A DNA stretch of 43,332 bases, from NCBI RefSeq assembly GCF_001467895.1, contig NZ_LNYO01000024.1:377760-421091 (forward strand), written 5' to 3'. Both the position numbers and the translations under genes were made by a program. Below the pieces are notes generated by a model. It saw only the letters and a list, made by a program, of their open reading frames with translations. It made no database searches and was not told the DNA's origin. This document shows, in pieces, positions 7,455 through 17,432 of the stretch. This stretch comes from Legionella nautarum. GTDB taxonomy: Bacteria > Pseudomonadota > Gammaproteobacteria > Legionellales > Legionellaceae. The stretch's first letter is position 1. Every line of letters begins with the position of its first letter.

Positions 7455-10400
7455 ATGATAATGACCAGATATTTTAGCTTTCGTAAGAAAAGAGGCTTAT
7501 TATCCTCTACTCAAGACCTTTATCAATGGGAAATCTTATCTAATGAGCAAGTCGATCAGGCACTCGAAATTGCACCTCTACTAAATCCCTACATTGATGC
7601 ACTTGGAGACGAATATATCAATCATGCTTTTTTTAATAAGCAAGTCAATGAGATTGAAGAGAAATTTCCAGCTCAGAGTAAGAAATCAAAAACCCTTAAA
7701 ATTTCCCTCGAAAAATTAAAAAAAATTTCTATTGTAGGTTCAATAGGTAGGGTTTCTTTATTTATTCAAGTCATTCATGCACTGGTTAATAAGGGTTATA
7801 GGATTTCCTTTAATTTCAGTGAAGTTTTTTTACAGACCAATGACCAATCTCCCCCGGCACATTACAGTAAAGAGGATGATTATTTGCTAAGGGACTCAGA
7901 AACCTATCTGCAGCTCATTTCTGGCTATGGTTACCAATTTGGAAAAGCATTATTCAATAGGTTTAGACCTCAAATAGATGCACACAGTTCAGAGACAGAC
8001 ATTCTTGTTGCCTCTTATTACACAAGCATTAAACCAGGGGATGAAAAGGAAAATGCTGATCTCGTCACCCCCTTGGCCACTCTACCTTGCTTTAATTCAT
8101 CCTATGAGGCTCATACCTACTATGATATTTGCAGTTGGGATAACATCTGCAAGACACTGAGTACTAAACCACAACCCAGAAAAAACTGCCTAGTGCTGGT
8201 TTTTACTTCTCAAGACCCGATTACGGAATTATTGGACTCCTTTGAATGCTATAACAGTACTCCCTTCAAATCCCATGCAGAAATAATCATTCTTCTACAA
8301 GGAAAAGCTTATGAAGCCCTTGAAGAAAGAGAGCGAATTTTTAGTGCTATTGCCGCAAGTTTGCATCGCCTGCAGTGCAAGAAATTTTTTCACCTCATTT
8401 TACTCACCAAGGATCTAAAATCCCTTAATCCAAGAGAAACTCTTCTTTCTTTAGCACCAACTTATCCACATACAGATGATTTTAGTCCTTTGGCAAATAA
8501 CGCAGGTTACTACTTAAGTAGCTCTGCATTCTTTGCGACTATAGGTTATTATCTCGAGCAAAATCAGGATGGGAACCTCACTTCAGACTGGCTTGAGCAG
8601 GCTGAAATTTGCCCGAAGGTTAAAGAGGTTAAAGCTGAAGAGGAGGTCTGCGGTTATATCTATGGAGGAGCATCTAGCGAAGCTATTCGCCAGTCGAAAC
8701 GCTTGGATAAAGGATCTTTAAAATCCCAGGTTGTTGGTCTAACTTTTAAATACAATCTAGAGCTCAAGCAGGAAATGCGACAGGAACTGCAGCAATCTCA
8801 AGCACTGAAACAAAATCAGGACCTAGCAAAACAGCAAAGTATTACCCAGCAAAGACAACATCAACTCAATGAGCAAGTCGATTTCCCTTTTTACACACCA
8901 CCAGTTCCAATTTCAATTTTCGCTTTAAGTTTACAAATGTTTGCGGAAGAGGATTTAAGGAGTCGAACCCTTGAAGAGCAACTACAGCAAGAGGTGTATT
9001 ATACTTCTTGGTACCGCTCCAATTATTCTCAAGCGGCTATTTTTAGGAAAATGTTGGATATCCCCACCGGATTTCTTGCTGATCATATTGCAAAAATACT
9101 TGGGCTCGCTTATACAATTTCACCAGAAATGGTAAGCCTCGTTGCGGCAGAGGGTACCAATGTATCCCTTGGCCAGGCAGCGAAACTAGTTGGTAACATA
9201 GCCAAAATAGCATCAACTACCCCCATGTATCATGCGGGGCAGCACAAAATGGTCCCTTTACCAGGTTATTCTTGTGAAAGTCTTGAAGACTTTCTTATAA
9301 GAGACATCTATGATCATTTTAATGATTTCGCGGATGGTATAAATCCAGCTTGCCGCCATAAAGGTTATTCTCGTGTTTTACAAAAAAGCTTAATGCAAGG
9401 TTGGGATAATATATCAACAACCCAGGTGCCACTCTCGACACTACCCATTGAGACTTCTAAACTAGCTTTGTTAGCTAATCGAGAGGATTGTGGTTATCAG
9501 AGTCATTTTAGCCCTAATTTGCTCAGTTTTGATGAATTACAATCTTCTTATCTAAACTCTTTACTAAAAATTTTTACGCCTAATCGCTACGAGCTTTATC
9601 GTCTGCCTAAACTGCCTACCAACATTCAAAACTATAAAAACAGTTATGTCTTTCTGGAAAGGGCCAAGACACTTTATTATATTGACGAGAGCGGACAAAT
9701 ACTCGCTTCTAAACTGACTGATTATGCCCCTCTTATCGCAGGTCTTAAGGAAGCAAAACCTATAGCACCGAACAAATACTGGCTTAGCTCGGAACAGCTA
9801 ACAGACTGGATCACTGCAAAGAACGGTGTACCTGCGCCAAACAGATTTTCAAACCCGGATTATATTGCAGAGAAAGAAGCAGATTTTTTTGCCCTAATCA
9901 AATTAACTTTCCCAGAATATATTGACATTGTTAACAAATTATTTGGAAATTTTGATACCCATAATCTAGATAATATTCGCATTCTTTTTCAGCTTTTGAT
10001 TTCTGTTGGACAAAAAAGATTTGCTTTATTTTTAAATTATCTTGTTTATCTTGATCAAAAATGCTTATTAAACCATTTTTCTAAAATCTATTTTAGCTTC
10101 GCACCAACCGTATTTTCTCTCGTTGATTTTTTCAAAAAAGCAGAAGCAGAAGTAATCTATGCCAGCCATAATCATCATGGCGGTCACTTGACGCATAATC
10201 AAACCACCATCGAGGAAACCAATAAAAGTTGTTTTCTTAGCCTGGCACAACGTACGCCAGTTTCCAACTCAGAACAAGACTGGCCTTTGTTCGAAAGATT
10301 TGCTCAGGCTGTTTTAGTGTTTGCGGCTAAAAATTATATGGCTATTAATTCCAGTGGTCTAAAAGAGCTAGAGGAATTCTGGCATAGAGTGGCTGCGAAG

Positions 10401-13400
10401 TTTCTAATCTATTGTGAGGGGAATGCAAACCAACAACGGCAGCTACTTAATCTTTTTTTAACCCATTTGATTAGCAAGGATGGTCTTAAGCTAGCACCAC
10501 TGAGAAAACTAGATACGCTTTTAGTCTGTCTAGAAAATCTTATAGATCATACTATAGAAACACATTCTCTGTGGGAGCAAATTGCGGAATTAGAGGCTAT
10601 TTCTCTAGCCTGGACTGATGTGCCTTATGCCATTGACTACAATGGCTTTCATCTGGTTTGCAAAGAAATGGAGCTCAAAGCAGGCTCAATGGGCGCAGGC
10701 AGAAACAGTTATGCGGTTTCTTTAAGGGAATTAACGGCTGCTATTCGTGCCTTCAATCCCTCCTCTCCTTCCTTAAAGACCGAAGTATTCCGCTACCTAG
10801 GCAAAGAAGCTTTTCGAGAACAGCTTGATTTTTATCGGAATCTTTATCCCAGTCAATACTCCAATCCCAATGAACAGAAAATCTACGAACTGATTTGGGC
10901 TTACTACGTCTCAGCGTTTACAGGACTCAATTATAACCCTCATCCTGAAGAAATCGATTTCATTCGTCGATGCCACCATTTTCTGCAACAACATCCTTAT
11001 GCGAAAACGGTGGATGTCGACCCAATTTTACTCATCAGTCATTTTTTGCAAAGGCTTTATATGGTTAAAACCAATGCGCAAAAAGGGACTATGACCTTAT
11101 GGGCACTCTGGCAAGAAAATAACTTATCCCTCGACTTGCCAACTAGCCTCCCCATACCCGAGATTCTTGCTCATAAATTTGAGCGAAAAGCGCTTAAAAA
11201 GTTTCTTCTGGCTCACCAAGCAGAGCTCAAGAGCTGTCTACCAATTCTTCTGCGCCATGTGAGGTTAACAACATCAAGAAAAACACTGCATACTGCTCAG
11301 GCTGAAACTGTCCTTGCCGAGTCACTGCTAGCCAATTTTTTTGCTGAGGATAAGCAGAAATATGAGATCTGCCTACAATTGTTTAAAATTCTAGTTCCTC
11401 ATTTTGGTATCACGCTTTTTCTCGAAAATTTGTTGGATCATCTCGTCTTAGTTGAGAGTATACGCCAGCTGAAAACAATTGATGTCCAATTTTTTACAGA
11501 GCTTCAAGTCATACTCAAGGAAAATCCTGATCTCAAAGCGGCTATTTCCTTACTTAGGTTAGCTAAAGAAAAACTCGAGAATCAACCTGAGCATTTAAAA
11601 CCCTTCACTCTTTTTTTGCATGGCCTAGCAGCAAATCCTAAATTATTACCCTATTGCACCACCTTGGATAAAGGGCTTGAGCTCATCCTGGATTATTGTC
11701 TTAGTGTGCCGATTGATGAAACGTCTTTACCGCTGCTCTTTGGTCTGTATCAGACCTTAGAGGACGATAGCGAAACCCTGAAAACACTATTAGAACTGAT
11801 GCACGATAAAAAGGTGTATGCCTTTTTTCACGAACATATTCAGTACGAGCCCTCTGCATCCTTATTAAAAAAAGCAACAGAACTCATTAAAAAAACCAAT
11901 GATGCACCTAGTGTATTGACTATTATTGAATATTCTCTTAGGGAAAAGGAGCACACTGACGATAATCGCTTCATCGGTACCCTCTTAAGTCTTGAAGAAA
12001 AGAAATGTTCATCTATCCTGTTTCTTTGCTCTGCGATTTGCAAGCAGCAAAATCAATCTCCCTCTCAACTACTTGAGCTTTTAATACCAATCCCAGAAAA
12101 TTATTTACAGACTTTAATCTGTCTTTATAAGCATTATCAAATTCCTCTATCAACGCTTAAAGATATTCTGGAATCACGCTCTGTAACCGCAGCTATCGAC
12201 GCACTAGAGGAAGAGATTTATCAGGAGGACCTGCCCAGTTATCGCTATGATGCAAATGATCTTAAGCAAAAAATAAAAGAAATTAGGTACAACTCCTGGG
12301 ATGACAAACCACCTAAATTTCTTACGCAGTCTGAACGGAAACGCCTAAAACGTGATTACAAAAAGGTGATGGACTATATTGAAAACCAACCTGTCTATGT
12401 TGAGATCATGAATGGAATAAGTTGTTCCTATACTGTTCATCAACTCAAAAATCGTCATTTTCCAGTTGTTTTCAAAGCACTTCAGGAAAGAATCAGTCGC
12501 GGCGAAAACAAAAAAGAAAATCAACTTGCTCTGCTCGCTGTTTGCTGTGTTGTTCTTAAAAGAACCTGTAAAAAATTTCCCCGCTCAACCCAACTTCTCC
12601 CCCTTATTCATAGCCTTAGTGAGGAAGGTCAATTGGTTCAGGAGCTGAAAACAGGTGCTGGGAAAAGTATTATTGCTGCGCTGCATGCTGCTTTACGCGT
12701 TGCCGCAGGGAGAACAGCCCTTGTTCCCACTGAAAATGAGAAGCTGGGGCGCGATGGTATTGTAAATTTTAAGGATTTTTACCACTATCTCGGTATTCGT
12801 TGTGGTGAACGTATTATTGAAGCGCATAGCCCCTACTCTGACTATGTGGCCAATGGAATCAATTATTCCACTCCTTACGGGCTTTCATTATTTTTTATCA
12901 GTATGGCTATTCAAAAGAAACGCCTGCCCAAAAACAGGGATCTTATCTGGGATGAAATTGATGCAAGCCTCATCTCGACGGTTCCCTTTCGCTTAGCGGC
13001 AACCTTGGAACCCATCTTACTTGATACTAAAAACTGGTCAAAAGTGTATAGCTATTTGCTAGAATTTGTACAAGAAAAAGAACTTTTTTTAGACAATAAC
13101 TGCTCGAATAGAGACGATATACACAATTTCCGTGTGTATTGTCTATCAAAAAATCCCGACAAACCACTCACTGCGTTTATCAAACGGATTCCTGATTCTT
13201 TGCTTGAAACCCTTTTCGATTCGGCAAGACTCGCCGTCCAGTTGGAAGAAAACATCGACTATATGGTGGTCGAGAAAGAAGAGCAGGGCCATAAAAAACT
13301 CTATGGCGCCCCCTATTTACCGCATACGAGCCGAGCTGAACCAGGAGCAAGTTTTGGTGCAGGGGCACAGCCTCTTTTGCATACTGAAAAAAATACCGCT

Positions 13401-16310
13401 CTGTCGGATGAAGAGTCCACCGCTTTTAGTGTTTTACCTGACACAGAAACAATTATTAGCATGACCCCTAAAAATCTAGCCGATCTAATACGGGCAGAGG
13501 GTGAATTTATTGGTCTAACCGCAACGCCGGGTATGCCTGATCAACTTGGTGAATTTCATAATTTATATGGTATTAGAGCCGCTTATTATCCCAGTTTCCA
13601 TCCTGATCGCTGCCAAGATTTGGGTATTGTGGCCGCTGAAGGTTGGAATGACCAAAAGCAAGCGGCCCTTGAGCTCATCAGGCTATCGAGAGAGCAGCGA
13701 CAAAACCAGCCCATCTTACTCATCTGTGAATCAGCCCAGGCTGCCTCTGATCTTTATCAGGACTTGAATTCTGATGAGTATCCATGGAGTACACAGAGTT
13801 ATTATGGCTACAGTTCGGATCCGCACGAGGAAGAACGATTTATTGTTACGGCGGGTGAAGAAAATAGAATCAGTATTTCAACAAAATGTGAATCTCGCGG
13901 CGCTGATTTTGACTCAGCTCATGAACATGGTCTCCTGGTAATTAACTTATGTACTCATTTGACTGAAGAACAATTAATCCAAATCATCGGACGTTGTGGG
14001 CGTAATGGTCAGCTAGGACAATTTTGCTCAATTATTGACGTGCAACTACTAGGTTTAGTCAAAACAGCACCTACTGAAGAAATTGCTGCTACTTTCAAGA
14101 TTTTTCAGCAACAAATTGGCCTTAAAGCTCAACAAGAACGGGCGCGAACTCGTTTTCTGGAAGATAGCCGTTGTTTAGCTACCTGGTATCTACTTGATCT
14201 TAGGGAAAAAGCCGATCGAATCTTAAGCCGTCAACATGGCCGAGACTATTCTCTTGTTGAAACAGTCGAATTTATGAAAACCCTTAGGGATTTCAACAGA
14301 AAAACAGAAAGCCATTATTTTGAATTACTCAAAATCCATGAACAACCTAATGAAGAACTAAAGCAGCGCTTCCTCGAGTATTTGTCCCATGAATACAGTC
14401 AGATTGTGGAGCGCTGGCTTCCCGATGAAAAATTTAGTCATTACCAGCCCGTAGAACCTTTGGTTCCCTTGCAGAAACTAGAAGCTTTTGAGGGGATGAA
14501 TGAGGTAAAAATCAAACAGTTGCTTGCAATCAGTGAATTGCTTGCTATGGGATGGGAAACTCTTGGCCATCAATCGATTAATACGAACCTCACCAAAGTC
14601 GAACAAGTTCTAGGAGTCCTGGATCAATATGGTAATGACCAAGGCGGAATTCAAACGATTATCGGTCAGTTAGTGACTGAACTTGAGCTGGTTAATATTC
14701 CGGAGCTCATCCCAATGCTTGATACCATTGAAGCAAACTGCCTCGAGCTTCTTGAAGAAATCCCTCAGGTCGCAGAAGGACTTTTCTCAAAACAAAAAGC
14801 ATTGAATTATGTCAAAGAATATGTAGCAAAAACTAAAACACTACTTCTAGAAAAACGCTGGCAAGAATTAACTCTTCCAAGTCTCGCTGAAGATATTTTT
14901 TCATCGGAGGATAATTCTTCTTTTCTGGCTGGCATTGCTAAAAAGGGTTTAGTCAATGTGGGGGGTAAGGTAGGTATTTACGCCTTAATCAAATTTTATG
15001 CGCTGCCCAAAATCATGAAGCTGCTGCAGGATCAGATTAAAATATTGATACCCGATGACGAAGCAAAGCAGCTGCAATTGATGAAAATCTTGCAGGAGCT
15101 TGAACCCGCTTTGCAAGATTTCTTGACAGCAATCCCCAAACATCTCCATTCTAAGGAGGCGATTTGGACTTTAATCCTGGATAAACTGCTACCTATTTTG
15201 GAGCATCCAAGTATCAAAGAAGCGATGCAACTCTTAAATAATGAAGCAGGAACAGCACTCGAAGGGATAGTCACTATTATCAAATCGTTTGAAAATGCCC
15301 CCTCTCTAAAAGAGTTACTTGATAGCAAAACTTTGATCCCGCTTTTCAAACTAGCCAGTCAATATGGTTTGATTCAGCTATTAGTTAAAGACCCGACATT
15401 CAAAGAGATTTTGAACCGATTTTCACTATTGGATCCTGAGTTTTTCACGGCATTTTACCAGTCTGATTTTAAATCTCTTTTCCATCTTATTCATCTCCTT
15501 GCCCATCCTGTCTTTTTCAAGTTTTTAAAAGAATTGCCGCCTAATGCCAATTTTAGTCAGCTAAAAGCTTGGTTAAATCCAGCAGCAGACAAGCTCCCAG
15601 ATAGCGTCAGCCAGGCTGTAGAAGCACTCAATGAATATCAAGGTAATCGTGAGAACAGGGAGGCAAGGCAGGCTCAAAAAATTCAGGGACTGAAAGCAAA
15701 ATTTAGCTTGTCACCCGAAAAGCTCCAACAGGATTTGCAAGCACTCAAGCCTGTATTTCCAATCGAAGTACCGCCGCCGCCAATACCAACACCTCTCTCA
15801 TCCCTTATCCTTACTTGGATCGCAACGCATTGGTTACAAAGCCTGCTTCTCTTAACCGCATCTATACTTTTATCTTGGATTATTATCCCTGTTATCCTCG
15901 TTGCCGCCGTTATCTATACTGGCGTTCTTCTTTGGCAAAAAATTGCTGCCCTAATGGAAGGTGAAAAAACCTATCAAGAAAGTTATATTGACCCTGTTAC
16001 TGTGGATGTATCTCTTGTCGATGATAATAGCCAGCTTAGATTTGAAATATTAGCTGAAAATGTCAATCTTCCTTCTGAAGGAAACCCTCCGCCTGCAGTA
16101 ATGACGGAATCTGCCCATGATGGCGATAACATGGAAAGCACTAGTTCAATAAAAGCCTGTTATCCCGAAGGTTCCAAAAGGTCACTAGGTTTATTTATCA
16201 ATGGGAATGTTGAAGACATCTGTTCTTCTCCCCCCTCGCAAGTAACCGCTAAAGAACCGCATTTATCTCTTCATGGCAATGGAGGATTAGCCCCCCCTCT
16301 CTTCCTATAG
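7455..16310 (+). CDS. Giant protein with a SecA-like DEAD motor and C-terminal membrane hairpin, 2951 aa
   Basis: This single uninterrupted frame is one fifth of the window. A SecA-type ATPase lies at about 1715-2200. It has QELKTGAGKS with Lys1737 (Walker A), DEID at 1833-1836 (the SecA DEVD position), TATPG from 2022, then EFHNLYGI as in SecA's EFxxIYGL. It also has ISTKCESRGADF (SecA: ATNMAGRGTD) and GRCGRNGQLG at 2179-2188 (SecA: GRSGRQGDPG). SecA's preprotein cross-linking region is not evident. Residues 1-1700 are helical with no recognised domain, with a Gln-rich stretch near 438-475 and a His-rich loop (SHNHHGGHLTH) near 905. Residues 2783-2836 are strongly hydrophobic, enough for two membrane helices, followed by a soluble tail. 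A second in-frame ATG lies at 7461, and neither start has a clear ribosome binding site. The stop is one base from the stop of the convergent next gene. The function is unknown; an effector or an unusual remodelling motor are guesses. Confidence 0.9.
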   Translation: MIMTRYFSFRKKRGLLSSTQDLYQWEILSNEQVDQALEIAPLLNPYIDALGDEYINHAFFNKQVNEIEEKFPAQSKKSKTLKISLEKLKKISIVGSIGRVSLFIQVIHALVNKGYRISFNFSEVFLQTNDQSPPAHYSKEDDYLLRDSETYLQLISGYGYQFGKALFNRFRPQIDAHSSETDILVASYYTSIKPGDEKENADLVTPLATLPCFNSSYEAHTYYDICSWDNICKTLSTKPQPRKNCLVLVFTSQDPITELLDSFECYNSTPFKSHAEIIILLQGKAYEALEERERIFSAIAASLHRLQCKKFFHLILLTKDLKSLNPRETLLSLAPTYPHTDDFSPLANNAGYYLSSSAFFATIGYYLEQNQDGNLTSDWLEQAEICPKVKEVKAEEEVCGYIYGGASSEAIRQSKRLDKGSLKSQVVGLTFKYNLELKQEMRQELQQSQALKQNQDLAKQQSITQQRQHQLNEQVDFPFYTPPVPISIFALSLQMFAEEDLRSRTLEEQLQQEVYYTSWYRSNYSQAAIFRKMLDIPTGFLADHIAKILGLAYTISPEMVSLVAAEGTNVSLGQAAKLVGNIAKIASTTPMYHAGQHKMVPLPGYSCESLEDFLIRDIYDHFNDFADGINPACRHKGYSRVLQKSLMQGWDNISTTQVPLSTLPIETSKLALLANREDCGYQSHFSPNLLSFDELQSSYLNSLLKIFTPNRYELYRLPKLPTNIQNYKNSYVFLERAKTLYYIDESGQILASKLTDYAPLIAGLKEAKPIAPNKYWLSSEQLTDWITAKNGVPAPNRFSNPDYIAEKEADFFALIKLTFPEYIDIVNKLFGNFDTHNLDNIRILFQLLISVGQKRFALFLNYLVYLDQKCLLNHFSKIYFSFAPTVFSLVDFFKKAEAEVIYASHNHHGGHLTHNQTTIEETNKSCFLSLAQRTPVSNSEQDWPLFERFAQAVLVFAAKNYMAINSSGLKELEEFWHRVAAKFLIYCEGNANQQRQLLNLFLTHLISKDGLKLAPLRKLDTLLVCLENLIDHTIETHSLWEQIAELEAISLAWTDVPYAIDYNGFHLVCKEMELKAGSMGAGRNSYAVSLRELTAAIRAFNPSSPSLKTEVFRYLGKEAFREQLDFYRNLYPSQYSNPNEQKIYELIWAYYVSAFTGLNYNPHPEEIDFIRRCHHFLQQHPYAKTVDVDPILLISHFLQRLYMVKTNAQKGTMTLWALWQENNLSLDLPTSLPIPEILAHKFERKALKKFLLAHQAELKSCLPILLRHVRLTTSRKTLHTAQAETVLAESLLANFFAEDKQKYEICLQLFKILVPHFGITLFLENLLDHLVLVESIRQLKTIDVQFFTELQVILKENPDLKAAISLLRLAKEKLENQPEHLKPFTLFLHGLAANPKLLPYCTTLDKGLELILDYCLSVPIDETSLPLLFGLYQTLEDDSETLKTLLELMHDKKVYAFFHEHIQYEPSASLLKKATELIKKTNDAPSVLTIIEYSLREKEHTDDNRFIGTLLSLEEKKCSSILFLCSAICKQQNQSPSQLLELLIPIPENYLQTLICLYKHYQIPLSTLKDILESRSVTAAIDALEEEIYQEDLPSYRYDANDLKQKIKEIRYNSWDDKPPKFLTQSERKRLKRDYKKVMDYIENQPVYVEIMNGISCSYTVHQLKNRHFPVVFKALQERISRGENKKENQLALLAVCCVVLKRTCKKFPRSTQLLPLIHSLSEEGQLVQELKTGAGKSIIAALHAALRVAAGRTALVPTENEKLGRDGIVNFKDFYHYLGIRCGERIIEAHSPYSDYVANGINYSTPYGLSLFFISMAIQKKRLPKNRDLIWDEIDASLISTVPFRLAATLEPILLDTKNWSKVYSYLLEFVQEKELFLDNNCSNRDDIHNFRVYCLSKNPDKPLTAFIKRIPDSLLETLFDSARLAVQLEENIDYMVVEKEEQGHKKLYGAPYLPHTSRAEPGASFGAGAQPLLHTEKNTALSDEESTAFSVLPDTETIISMTPKNLADLIRAEGEFIGLTATPGMPDQLGEFHNLYGIRAAYYPSFHPDRCQDLGIVAAEGWNDQKQAALELIRLSREQRQNQPILLICESAQAASDLYQDLNSDEYPWSTQSYYGYSSDPHEEERFIVTAGEENRISISTKCESRGADFDSAHEHGLLVINLCTHLTEEQLIQIIGRCGRNGQLGQFCSIIDVQLLGLVKTAPTEEIAATFKIFQQQIGLKAQQERARTRFLEDSRCLATWYLLDLREKADRILSRQHGRDYSLVETVEFMKTLRDFNRKTESHYFELLKIHEQPNEELKQRFLEYLSHEYSQIVERWLPDEKFSHYQPVEPLVPLQKLEAFEGMNEVKIKQLLAISELLAMGWETLGHQSINTNLTKVEQVLGVLDQYGNDQGGIQTIIGQLVTELELVNIPELIPMLDTIEANCLELLEEIPQVAEGLFSKQKALNYVKEYVAKTKTLLLEKRWQELTLPSLAEDIFSSEDNSSFLAGIAKKGLVNVGGKVGIYALIKFYALPKIMKLLQDQIKILIPDDEAKQLQLMKILQELEPALQDFLTAIPKHLHSKEAIWTLILDKLLPILEHPSIKEAMQLLNNEAGTALEGIVTIIKSFENAPSLKELLDSKTLIPLFKLASQYGLIQLLVKDPTFKEILNRFSLLDPEFFTAFYQSDFKSLFHLIHLLAHPVFFKFLKELPPNANFSQLKAWLNPAADKLPDSVSQAVEALNEYQGNRENREARQAQKIQGLKAKFSLSPEKLQQDLQALKPVFPIEVPPPPIPTPLSSLILTWIATHWLQSLLLLTASILLSWIIIPVILVAAVIYTGVLLWQKIAALMEGEKTYQESYIDPVTVDVSLVDDNSQLRFEILAENVNLPSEGNPPPAVMTESAHDGDNMESTSSIKACYPEGSKRSLGLFINGNVEDICSSPPSQVTAKEPHLSLHGNGGLAPPLFL

Positions 16311-16311
16311 A

Positions 16312-17007
16312 TTAACTTGATGGTAAAGGAACGCCCTTGGCCCGGTGAACTTGTTTGCTAATTTTTCTAATTAGATTAATGGATATGGTATGTTCAAGTT
16401 TTTCATAAAGATCCGGATCTTTAATTTTAAGTTGATCTAACTTCTTTTTATCCCAAACAAGATAATCCACTGTATCGCTTGCCACAGTCACTGTTGCATT
16501 TGCCATTTGACCTGTTAAAAAACTCATTTCCCCCACAAAAAATCCAGCGCTTAATGAGGTAATAATCTGCTTATCTTCTATGATATCAGTCCTGCCCTCT
16601 TTCAATAAGATTAAGCTCTCTACAGGTTTATCTTGAATAGTAATTTGTTCACCCTGCTTTACACTGGCTGTCTTGCTTAATTTATATATTCTTAAAAACT
16701 CATTGGGTGTCATTATGTCAAAAGTTTTTGTATAAATATCTTTGAGTTCATTCGGCAAAAAAATAGGGATTCGAGCCAATACAATTCGAATACTTTGAAT
16801 AGCATTAATAGCAAAATTAATTAGGGAAAAAAGAACGATCGTGAGCATACCAGGCTTATCGAGACCTGCAATCGATCCACCAAAAAGGTATCCCACTGCC
16901 CCTAAAATAGACAATAAGCGCAAAAGAAGAATATCTGTAAAAAAATAAGATAATGATACCAGCGTTGCGGCAATTAAAAAGATAATATTAATTAAATCAA
17001 GATGCAT
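16312..17007 (-). CDS. Popeye-like membrane protein: three TM helices plus cyclic-nucleotide-binding fold, 231 aa
   Basis: I chose the ATG at 17007 over a TTG at 17079, which adds 24 residues. Three hydrophobic segments (about 5-22, 25-47, 54-78) precede a cNMP-binding beta-roll at about 100-205. The phosphate-binding cassette reads FFVGEMSFLTGQMANATVTV. The Gly-Glu pair (159-160) is present, but the Arg that normally holds the cyclic phosphate is Ala or Asn. Three helices, an Arg-less cassette, LPNELKDIYTKTF at the entry and DYLVWDKKKL at the exit are the layout of Popeye-domain (POPDC) proteins. I infer a bacterial Popeye-like sensor of the inner membrane. The ligand is unproven. It converges on the giant gene, leaving no room for a terminator between them. 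Confidence 0.8.
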   Translation of the reverse strand: MHLDLINIIFLIAATLVSLSYFFTDILLLRLLSILGAVGYLFGGSIAGLDKPGMLTIVLFSLINFAINAIQSIRIVLARIPIFLPNELKDIYTKTFDIMTPNEFLRIYKLSKTASVKQGEQITIQDKPVESLILLKEGRTDIIEDKQIITSLSAGFFVGEMSFLTGQMANATVTVASDTVDYLVWDKKKLDQLKIKDPDLYEKLEHTISINLIRKISKQVHRAKGVPLPSS

Positions 17008-17115
17008 AAGAAAACCATTCCTTTTGTGCTTAAAACACCATTTACTCTTAAGCAGTATACTGCCATAAAATCCTAACAACTAACAACGCTCAAAAAGATA
17101 TGGTGGAGACAGGCT

Positions 17116-17406
17116 TTAGTTTGTAATATCCCAAGGATTAGGTAATTGTATGCCAGCGCCTTCAAAATCTTTTATCTTTCGTGTTACTACCACAAACCCA
17201 TGAACCAAAGCTGTAGCCGCTATCAATGCATCTCTTTCAGCACGGCGATCAGGAGTATGAAGTTTTGCACATCGCTGTGCCACTGCAATATCAACCAATA
17301 TACAAGGTAGAGCAACTATAAGTACTTGTCTATTATTTAACCTGCTAAATGTCAATCTATTCTATACTTGAATAATAGAGGCAGGATCTTCCTTTACTTT
17401 AATAAG
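17116..17406 (-). pseudogene. Decayed VapC-type PIN-domain toxin
   Basis: The intact part is the C-terminal half of a VapC ribonuclease: DIAVAQRCAKLHTPDRRAER, then DALIAATALVHGFVVVTRKI and KDFEGAGIQLPNPWD. Upstream in the same frame KEDPASIIQV matches the expected preceding segment, but it is cut by an in-frame TAG, and another stop lies before it. The N-terminal third with the first catalytic Asp, and any antitoxin gene, are absent. The only start for the open part would be a TTG without a ribosome binding site. I therefore call it a pseudogene. The remnant lies just upstream of the gene at 17433. Confidence 0.75.
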
Positions 17407-17432
17407 CTATCTATTAAAAAGAGAACGCGCTA

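Noticed and set aside
13132-13464. 110-codon frame inside the giant gene
   Set aside because: It overlaps the conserved SecA-like motor in another frame and has no ribosome binding site or recognisable sequence.
15032-15349. 105-codon minus-strand frame inside the giant gene
   Set aside because: Antisense shadow of a helical coding region.
16312-17079. Longer TTG-started form of the Popeye-like protein
   Set aside because: The ATG at 17007 starts directly before the first membrane helix; the extra 24 residues look untranslated.
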